A DNA stretch of 7,556 nucleotides, from positions 1 to 7,556 of the forward strand of contig JAQCNK010000134.1 of the NCBI GenBank assembly GCA_028275075.1. Reading direction: 5' to 3'. This document shows positions 1-4,187 of this stretch, in pieces. Both the position numbers and the translations under genes were made by a program. This stretch comes from Haloarcula sp. (GTDB taxonomy: Archaea > Halobacteriota > Halobacteria > Halobacteriales > Haloarculaceae). Positions within the stretch are counted from its first letter, which is position 1; each line of letters begins with the position of its first letter. Below the pieces are notes generated by a model. The model had not been told where the DNA came from. It worked only from the letters and a program-made list of their open reading frames with translations, and made no database searches.

Positions 1-1514
1 GAGACGAGCCGTTCTCGAACGCTCTCGCCGCCGGTACCGTGGATAGTTCCCAACACCGCGCTGTCGCCGCCGCCGACGCGCATCGCCTCGTAGAGAACGC
101 TCGCCTCCTCGCCCCGAACTTCGCCGACGACGAGAGCGCCGTCACCGAGACGGAGTGCGGTCCGTAGCGCGACCGTCGCGTCGACTGAGGGACCGTCACC
201 GCTTGCGGTCCGCAAGGGCTGGACATCCCGACCGGCCGACTGGAGCGCTGCGATCGGCAGTTCGGGGGTATCTTCGATGACAACTGTGCGAACGGTCCGG
301 GGGAGCTCCCAGAGCAGTGCCCCGAGTGTTGTCGTCTTCCCGGCCCCCCGGGGTCCGGCAACGAGACACGCCGCCCCGCGGGAAACGGCGACTGACAGCA
401 GGCCGGCGACCCGCGGCGGCACACTCCCGTTCTCGACGAGATCAGCGAGCCGGAACGACTCCTGGTCGTGGCCCCGGAACGCGAAGCCGACACCGTCGCT
501 GACGGGTTCGGTGACGCCGGCGACACGGACCCGACGGCCGGCGACGGTTGTCGTCGCGTCAAGCGTCGGACTCGCCCGCGAGAACGCCCGACCACTGGTA
601 CGGCGGAACGTCGAAGCGAGGGTGCGAACACCCCGGTCCGTCAGCCGGACATTCGTCCGGAGCGTCTCACCGTCGGCGCGCACCCGGAGTCGAGTTTCGT
701 CCACAGGGGCCGTCGCGAACACGTCCGAGACGCGTGTGTCGGCAAAGATGTCTTCGAGGATACCGAGTCCCTCAGTGTGTTTCCGAAGCGCGCTCGCGAT
801 CAGGGTCGCCGTCTGGCCGTCATTGGCAGCGCGTTCGGCAGCCTCTTCGGGGGATACTGGGTCGTCGGTTGATGTCGCAAGCCGTTCAACGGCATCAGAC
901 AGTGCCGCTGTCGCCGCCGCGTCGAACTCGTGTTCGCGCGGACGAATATGGTAGCTGTCGAGTTCCTCTGCCGGCGTCTCGTACCGCCGGACAGTCGCAC
1001 CGGTTGCTACTGTCTGACGATCTCTGAGCGTGGCTGCGTCCGGAGGTGTGGCGGCAATGCGGGCGTCGCTCACCGTCGGGCCGACGTATGGGTCGAGCGC
1101 CCGCCCAGTAGCGACACCTTCGGCAGCGACCGCGAGACCGGTTTCAGCCGCCAAGTCGGCGACGTGGCCCGCCCGGCCGGTCGCCTCGGTCGCAGCGGCC
1201 AGTGGCTCCCGTCGCGCGCGCTCGGCCAGGCGCTCATCGGTGGCCGCGACCCGCGCGGCGAAGCGCCCAGCCGCCACCAGCAGGGCCGCGTCGGCGTCGA
1301 GATACGCCCGCTCGATGCCGTCGCTGGTGGTAACGACACTCTCGACACCCCCACGACCCAGCGCTTCGACGACAGTCGCGAGACAGTCTGGGGCCTCGCC
1401 GAGGCGTCCGCTCCCGGGGCAGTCAGCGGCATCGACTGCCAAGGTCGTGCGCTCAAACTCGGTCTGACAGCGACAGTCCGGTTCTGGATCACTGTCTGTG
1501 AACCACTCACGCAT
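1..1514 (-). CDS. Type II/IV secretion (pilus-assembly) ATPase, VirB11/GspE/ArlI superfamily; 3' end cut by window edge
   Basis: The minus strand reads open from the ATG at 1514 to the left edge, giving 504 residues and no stop. The protein belongs to the hexameric ATPases that power assembly of archaeal type IV pilus-like filaments or secretion systems at the inner face of the membrane. Visible motifs are a Walker A GPRGAGKT (387-394), an Asp-box EDTPE (414-418) with candidate catalytic Glu418, a Walker B ALVVGE (460-465) followed by VRGEE, and a His-box TIHG with His492. Residues from about 250 (LEDIF) form the N-terminal domain that precedes the ATPase core. The N-terminus carries Cys14, Cys16, Cys32 and Cys44 (CxC, then CPG, then C), a possible metal site that I recall from haloarchaeal pilus ATPases. 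The start overlaps the upstream gene by 8 bp and has a good ribosome binding site. The C-terminal end and the expected TadC/PilC-type membrane partner would lie beyond the left edge. Which substrate it exports is not shown. Confidence 0.9.
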   Translation of the reverse strand, partial: MREWFTDSDPEPDCRCQTEFERTTLAVDAADCPGSGRLGEAPDCLATVVEALGRGGVESVVTTSDGIERAYLDADAALLVAAGRFAARVAATDERLAERARREPLAAATEATGRAGHVADLAAETGLAVAAEGVATGRALDPYVGPTVSDARIAATPPDAATLRDRQTVATGATVRRYETPAEELDSYHIRPREHEFDAAATAALSDAVERLATSTDDPVSPEEAAERAANDGQTATLIASALRKHTEGLGILEDIFADTRVSDVFATAPVDETRLRVRADGETLRTNVRLTDRGVRTLASTFRRTSGRAFSRASPTLDATTTVAGRRVRVAGVTEPVSDGVGFAFRGHDQESFRLADLVENGSVPPRVAGLLSVAVSRGAACLVAGPRGAGKTTTLGALLWELPRTVRTVVIEDTPELPIAALQSAGRDVQPLRTASGDGPSVDATVALRTALRLGDGALVVGEVRGEEASVLYEAMRVGGGDSAVLGTIHGTGGESVRERLV

Positions 1515-1968
1515 CGGTCTCACCGCCCAGTCGATTCACTGTCAACACGACCGCTCCGGCCCGCAACCGCAGTTCGAACGCGAGCCGGTGGATGCCCGGC
1601 TCGCGGAGTGTCAGCGTCCCGCCACCGGCGGCACGCACTGGCACGGGGGCAAGGCGCTTGCTGCTGTGTCTGGCGCCGACGTGCCAGGAGGCCAGCGCGA
1701 CGTCATCACGGCTGTGGACCCGAAGCCGAGTGATGGCGGCGCTGGTCAGCGAGCGGTCGGGCAGCCGGACGCTTGTGACGTGGCGGGCGCCGCGGCCCGC
1801 CGTCGGGTCGTCAGTCTCGACCATCGTTTCGAGCGCTTCGGACAGCGCCCCCACCTGTCGCGCTACCGCCCTGTCAGCCCTGCTTGCGCCGGCATCTGCC
1901 ACCGCCGGGGCGGCGACGGCCAGCAGCGCGGTAGTCAGTACCACCGCCAGGACGACGCGGAGTATCAC
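1507..1968 (-). CDS. Small exported protein of the secretion/pilus operon (DUF7311-like)
   Basis: This 153-aa protein has no function I recognise with certainty; from memory it resembles the haloarchaeal family DUF7311. Residues 1-24 look like a Sec signal peptide: Arg4, a hydrophobic stretch 5-20, then APAVA, with likely cleavage after Ala24 or Ala26. No lipobox cysteine and no class III pilin motif (charged residue before a Gly-type cleavage site) is seen, so it is probably secreted or left anchored by an uncleaved helix rather than being a pilin. Residues 27-55 look helical, and the rest alternates in a beta-rich pattern ending in AGAVVLTVNRLGG. The start is a GTG whose bases form GTGA with the stop of the coiled-coil gene, a 4-bp overlap, and the 3' end overlaps the ATPase start by 8 bp. 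Translation is therefore probably coupled through all three genes. It may be a periplasmic-side or surface accessory of the ATPase-driven machine; that is inference from position. Confidence 0.8.
   Translation of the reverse strand: MILRVVLAVVLTTALLAVAAPAVADAGASRADRAVARQVGALSEALETMVETDDPTAGRGARHVTSVRLPDRSLTSAAITRLRVHSRDDVALASWHVGARHSSKRLAPVPVRAAGGGTLTLREPGIHRLAFELRLRAGAVVLTVNRLGGETDA
1520..1527 (-). promoter_or_regulatory. Ribosome binding site for the secretion ATPase
   Basis: On the minus strand GGCGGTGA lies 5 bases before the ATG at 1514. It matches the archaeal consensus GGAGGTGA in 7 of 8 bases. It lies inside the end of the exported-protein gene and supports the ATG at 1514 as the ATPase start. 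Confidence 0.6.
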
Positions 1969-2444
1969 AGGAGCGACCGCACCCGTTCGAGCACGCCGGG
2001 GTCGCGCGTGTCAGTCGCCGACGAACTCGCAACCTCGCTGTCCGACTGTATTGCGCTCTCACCGTCGACCGCGGCCGGCCGCTGTTCCACGCCCTCGATG
2101 CGGTCGGCCCCTTGACTCTCGGCGTCGTCCAATGGCTCCGCCCTCTCCCCGGCCGCCTCGTCGAGGCGTCGCTCCAGCCGTTCTGTAGCCGACAGCGCCG
2201 CGTCAGCTCGCTCCTCGACTCGATTGTTCACCGAGCGGATGTTGCCGACATATCCTCTGATAGCCTGTGTCGCAGCCGCTAGCTCTTCGGCGCGCTCGTC
2301 CAGTTCGTCGACACGCTGTTCGAGGCTCTCAATCCGTTCGGTCAGTGCCGCCAACTCGTCCACGGCTGGGAATCCGTGATCCCCATCGGTGATAGCGCGC
2401 TCGACCGTGTCGACTCGCTCCTCAAGCGTCTCTACGTCGGTCAT
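1965..2444 (-). CDS. Acidic coiled-coil protein, first gene of the secretion/pilus operon (DUF7310-like)
   Basis: A 159-aa soluble protein. It opens with a short helix (MTDVETLEERVDTVERAI), then has a clear heptad-type coiled coil over roughly residues 30-98, rich in Leu, Glu and Arg. A low-complexity acidic and Ser-rich linker covers about 99-147, and a terminal amphipathic helix PGVLERVRSLL occupies 149-159. The helix-linker-helix layout suggests a scaffold or adaptor, with the C-terminal helix as a docking tail. From memory this matches haloarchaeal DUF7310 coiled-coil proteins, which sit next to a secretion ATPase. The reading frame is open upstream to 2816, but that extension would run through the divergent promoter region and antisense to the neighbouring gene. 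It also has a Cys/Arg-rich composition foreign to haloarchaeal proteins, so the ATG at 2444 is preferred. It heads the operon and is followed by the exported protein with a 4-bp overlap. Its partner is unknown. Confidence 0.82.
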   Translation of the reverse strand: MTDVETLEERVDTVERAITDGDHGFPAVDELAALTERIESLEQRVDELDERAEELAAATQAIRGYVGNIRSVNNRVEERADAALSATERLERRLDEAAGERAEPLDDAESQGADRIEGVEQRPAAVDGESAIQSDSEVASSSATDTRDPGVLERVRSLL

Positions 2445-2519
2445 GGGCGGTCGTGCTCCCGCCATCGTACTTGAACGCTCGGCCGAAGGTTCTTCTGTGA
2501 TACCGGGTCCATCGACCAT
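2445..2519. promoter_or_regulatory. Divergent promoter region (75 bp)
   Basis: This spacer separates the minus-strand operon from the plus-strand 137-aa gene, so it must carry promoters for both. It holds the weak TATA-like element on the minus strand and a short GGCGG/CCGCC inverted repeat (2446-2450 and 2459-2463) just before the minus-strand start. I see no convincing TATA box for the plus-strand gene; the pyrimidine-rich stretch near 2490-2496 is at the right distance but is not a good match. Confidence 0.5.
2468..2476 (-). promoter_or_regulatory. Possible TATA-like element of the minus-strand operon
   Basis: On the minus strand TTCAAGTAC sits 24-32 bases upstream of the ATG at 2444, the distance expected for the TATA element of a leaderless haloarchaeal transcript. 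The match to the TTTAWA-type consensus is weak, so the call rests mainly on position. Confidence 0.3.
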
Positions 2520-2933
2520 GTGACTGAGAGCGACCAGGTGAAAGCGGCACTGGCAGTGCTTGCCCAGAACGAGCGCGACCAGCCAGCGGAGCCACCCGCG
2601 GAACGAACCGTGAGCGACGCGGGCCCGGATTCGGACGACGGATTTGAGTGGGGTCACAATGGGACAGGAACAGCGACGACTTCGGAGCGGGCCGACGCGT
2701 CGGCCGACTACCGGACGGTAATCGAACGGGCCCAAGTGGCGACCGAAGATATCGAGGCGGCCGCCGAGTTCGTCGAGTCGGTCGGGATAGACCGCTTGGA
2801 GGAAGCGGTCACACAAGCAGAACAGGAGGTCAGTGAACTTGCCGCGGACGGGCGGGCGGCGCTCGCGACGTTCGAGCGGTTTCGGGTCGCCATGGCCGGC
2901 CGGCGTGAGTATACGGGTCGACAGAACGATTGA
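2520..2933 (+). CDS. Uncharacterised acidic helix-rich protein (137 aa) upstream of mre11
   Basis: I do not recognise this family. The start is the GTG at 2520. The ATG two bases earlier is followed at once by a stop, and no other upstream start is available. Residues 1-18 form an amphipathic helix (VKAALAVLAQN). Residues 20-62 are a disordered, Asp/Ser/Thr-rich linker. Residues 64-125 read as two or three helices of coiled-coil character, such as RLEEAVTQAEQEVSELAADG, ending in LATFERFRVAMAGRRE. Composition and acidity are typical of haloarchaeal cytosolic proteins. It is divergent from the secretion operon and shares the orientation of mre11, so it could serve either. The last seven codons (131-137, YTGRQND) and the stop fall inside the inverted-repeat unit that begins at 2910, so the native C-terminus may have been replaced. 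A 125-bp spacer with its own promoter separates it from mre11. Confidence 0.75.
   Translation: MTESDQVKAALAVLAQNERDQPAEPPAERTVSDAGPDSDDGFEWGHNGTGTATTSERADASADYRTVIERAQVATEDIEAAAEFVESVGIDRLEEAVTQAEQEVSELAADGRAALATFERFRVAMAGRREYTGRQND
2905..2909 (+). repeat. Left copy of 5-bp direct repeat GTGAG (putative target duplication)
   Basis: GTGAG abuts the left inverted repeat and recurs at 2994-2998 abutting the right one. The repeat is exactly 5 bp, since the neighbouring bases do not extend the match. Confidence 0.5.
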
Positions 2934-2993
2934 TAGAATTCGCCTCCGCCAGACCCCGGCGAATACCTATCAGGGCTTCTGCCGACCCGTATA
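2910..2993. mobile_element. Candidate miniature inverted-repeat element (84 bp) with 5-bp target duplication
   Basis: The unit begins TATACGGGTCGACAGAA (2910-2926) and ends TTCTGCCGACCCGTATA (2977-2993). These are reverse complements at 16 of 17 positions, the outer 11 perfectly. The five bases directly outside each end are identical and in direct orientation: GTGAG at 2905-2909 and at 2994-2998. Terminal inverted repeats plus an abutting short direct repeat are the hallmark of a transposed element, and with no room for a transposase it would be a non-autonomous miniature. A second, perfect 7-bp inverted repeat is nested inside (2938-2964). Its left end is coding: it supplies the final seven codons and the stop of the 137-aa gene. 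I do not recognise the repeat as belonging to a named IS family. The alternative is a chromosomal stem-loop (terminator, attenuator or operator) with a chance direct repeat. Confidence 0.5.
2938..2964. repeat. Nested perfect 7-bp inverted repeat
   Basis: ATTCGCC at 2938-2944 pairs with GGCGAAT at 2958-2964 across a 13-base loop, starting four bases after the stop of the 137-aa gene. Together with the outer 17-bp stem it gives a long double stem-loop that could end transcription of the 137-aa gene. No T-run, the usual archaeal termination signal, follows directly. Confidence 0.5.
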
Positions 2994-2998
2994 GTGAG
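2994..2998 (+). repeat. Right copy of 5-bp direct repeat GTGAG (putative target duplication)
   Basis: Identical to 2905-2909. This copy is also the left part of a near-palindrome GTGAGCGTTCAC (2994-3005), so the presumed empty site would have been that 12-bp sequence. Confidence 0.45.
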
Positions 2999-3007
2999 CG
3001 TTCACTT

Positions 3008-3022
3008 TCGCCGCGGTGGCGA
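3008..3022. repeat. Short inverted repeat TCGCC/GGCGA before the mre11 promoter
   Basis: TCGCC (3008-3012) and GGCGA (3018-3022) form a perfect 5-bp inverted repeat with a 5-base centre, ending at the putative mre11 BRE/TATA element. In GC-rich DNA a repeat this short can be chance. If real, its position fits an operator that would control access of TFB/TBP. Confidence 0.25.
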
Positions 3023-3034
3023 CACCGATTTAGG
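3021..3034 (+). promoter_or_regulatory. BRE/TATA-like promoter of mre11-rad50
   Basis: GACACCGATTTAGG places TTTA at 3029-3032, which is 27-30 bases before the mre11 ATG at 3059, with a purine/C-rich BRE-like stretch upstream. This is the spacing of a leaderless haloarchaeal transcript. No Shine-Dalgarno sequence precedes the ATG, which agrees with a leaderless start. It implies that mre11-rad50 can be transcribed independently of the 137-aa gene. Confidence 0.55.
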
Positions 3035-3058
3035 AGCGGCTGGCATACGCCCGCACAG

Positions 3059-4177
3059 ATGACACGGGTAATTCACACCGGCGATACCCACATCGGGTAC
3101 CAGCAGTACCACGTGCCCGAGCGCCGGCAGGACTTCCTCGACGCGTTTCGGACCGTGGTCCGGGACGCCATCGACGAGGACGTTGCCGCGGTGGTCCACG
3201 CCGGAGACCTGTTCCACGATCGCCGGCCGACCCTGTCGGATATTATGGGAACGCTGGACGTGCTCGAAGAGCTCGATTCGGCTGAGATACCGTTTCTGGC
3301 CGTCGTCGGCAACCACGAGGCGAAACGGGACGCACAGTGGCTCGATCTGTACGCCTCGCTGGGACTGGCGACTCGCCTCGATGACAGCCCGACCATCGTG
3401 GATAACACGGCGATATACGGGCTCGACTTCGTTCCCCGGTCGAAACGGGACGGCCTTGAGTACGAATTCGCCGCTCACGACGCCGACCACGCGGCACTGG
3501 TCACCCACGGACTGTTCCAGCCGTTCGACTACGGCGACTGGAACGCGCGTGAGGTACTTGGGCAGTCTTCGGTCGACTTCGACGCCCTGTTGCTCGGGGA
3601 CAATCACAAGCCCGGCAAGCAGGCCGTCGACGGGGCGTGGGTCACCTACTGCGGGTCGACCGAGCGCGCGAGCGCCAGCGAACGCGAGGACCGCGGCTAC
3701 AACATCGTTACCTTCGACGACGAGGTTCGCATCACACGGCGCGGCCTCGACACCCGAGAGTTCGTCTTTGTCGACGTGACACTCGACGCTCAGGAGGGCA
3801 TCGAGCGAGTCCGCAGCCAGGTCGGGCAGTACGACCTGGCCGACGCTGTCGTCATCGTCAGCATAGACGGCGACGGCGATCCCATAGCTCCTGCGAGTAT
3901 CGAGGAGTACGCACTCGACCGCGGCGCACTCGTCGCTCGCGTGACCGACCACCGGGAACTCGCGGCTGACGAGCGCGAGACCAACGTGAGCTTCGCCGAC
4001 CCCGACGACGCTGTCGCCGAGCGCGTTCGGGAACTCGGGTTGAGCGGGGCCGCTCGCGAAATCGATGAGACTGTCCGGGCCTCGAAGGTCGCCGACGCGA
4101 ACGTCGCCGAGACGGTCGAGGGCAGGGTTCGGGAACTAATCGAGGAGAATCCCGAGACGCTGGAGGAGTTCCTGTGA
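3059..4177 (+). CDS. mre11: DNA double-strand-break repair nuclease Mre11
   Basis: This 372-aa protein is the Mn-dependent nuclease of the Mre11-Rad50 complex, which tethers and trims broken DNA ends. The calcineurin-like phosphoesterase motifs are in order: GDTHIG (Asp9, His11), GDLFHDRRP (Asp50, His53), GNHE (Asn85, His86), VTHG (His150) and LGDNHKP (Asp181, His183). The last motif is usually GHxH, so Asp181 stands where a metal-binding His is expected (Pyrococcus furiosus His206, from memory). The cap domain follows to about residue 300, and the C-terminus ends in a helical segment (VEGRVRELIEENPETLEEFL) likely to bind the base of the Rad50 coiled coil. The frame is open upstream to an ATG at 2930, but the canonical N-terminus MTRVIHTGDTH begins at 3059, where the leaderless promoter spacing also fits. 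It is shorter than P. furiosus Mre11 (about 426 aa), mostly at the C-terminus. rad50 follows after 10 bp. Confidence 0.96.
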   Translation: MTRVIHTGDTHIGYQQYHVPERRQDFLDAFRTVVRDAIDEDVAAVVHAGDLFHDRRPTLSDIMGTLDVLEELDSAEIPFLAVVGNHEAKRDAQWLDLYASLGLATRLDDSPTIVDNTAIYGLDFVPRSKRDGLEYEFAAHDADHAALVTHGLFQPFDYGDWNAREVLGQSSVDFDALLLGDNHKPGKQAVDGAWVTYCGSTERASASEREDRGYNIVTFDDEVRITRRGLDTREFVFVDVTLDAQEGIERVRSQVGQYDLADAVVIVSIDGDGDPIAPASIEEYALDRGALVARVTDHRELAADERETNVSFADPDDAVAERVRELGLSGAAREIDETVRASKVADANVAETVEGRVRELIEENPETLEEFL

Positions 4178-4181
4178 GGTG
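4176..4181 (+). promoter_or_regulatory. Ribosome binding site that fixes the rad50 start
   Basis: GAGGTG overlaps the mre11 stop codon and lies 6 bases before the ATG at 4188. It matches six consecutive bases of the archaeal GGAGGTGATC consensus. An in-frame GTG at 4179 lies inside this site, so it is unlikely to be the start. The arrangement couples rad50 translation to the end of mre11. Confidence 0.7.
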
Positions 4182-4187
4182 TCGCTG

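Noticed and set aside
277..1733. Long plus-strand open frames (277-954 and 930-1733) over the secretion ATPase
   Set aside because: They are antisense to a frame with full Walker A, Asp-box, Walker B and His-box motifs. Their products are Arg/Ser/Pro-rich, unlike acidic haloarchaeal proteins, and show no recognisable domain.
2446..2463. GGCGG/CCGCC hairpin before the coiled-coil gene as an RNA switch
   Set aside because: The arms are only 5 bp in GC-rich DNA, and a leaderless transcript would not contain it. It is noted only as part of the promoter region.
2445..2816. N-terminal extension of the coiled-coil protein upstream of 2444
   Set aside because: It would cross the divergent promoter region and overlap the 137-aa gene antisense. 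Its Cys/Arg/His-rich composition is atypical.
2930..3058. 43-residue N-terminal extension of Mre11 from the ATG at 2930
   Set aside because: It runs through the inverted repeats and the TATA-like element, is Arg/Pro-rich, and the conserved N-terminus starts at 3059.
3002..3952. 316-codon minus-strand open frame opposite mre11
   Set aside because: It mirrors the mre11 coding frame, a common effect of GC-rich codon bias. It has no motif, and the plus-strand frame carries all the phosphoesterase motifs.
4179..4187. GTG start for rad50 at 4179
   Set aside because: It overlaps the Shine-Dalgarno sequence GAGGTG, which is correctly spaced only for the ATG at 4188.
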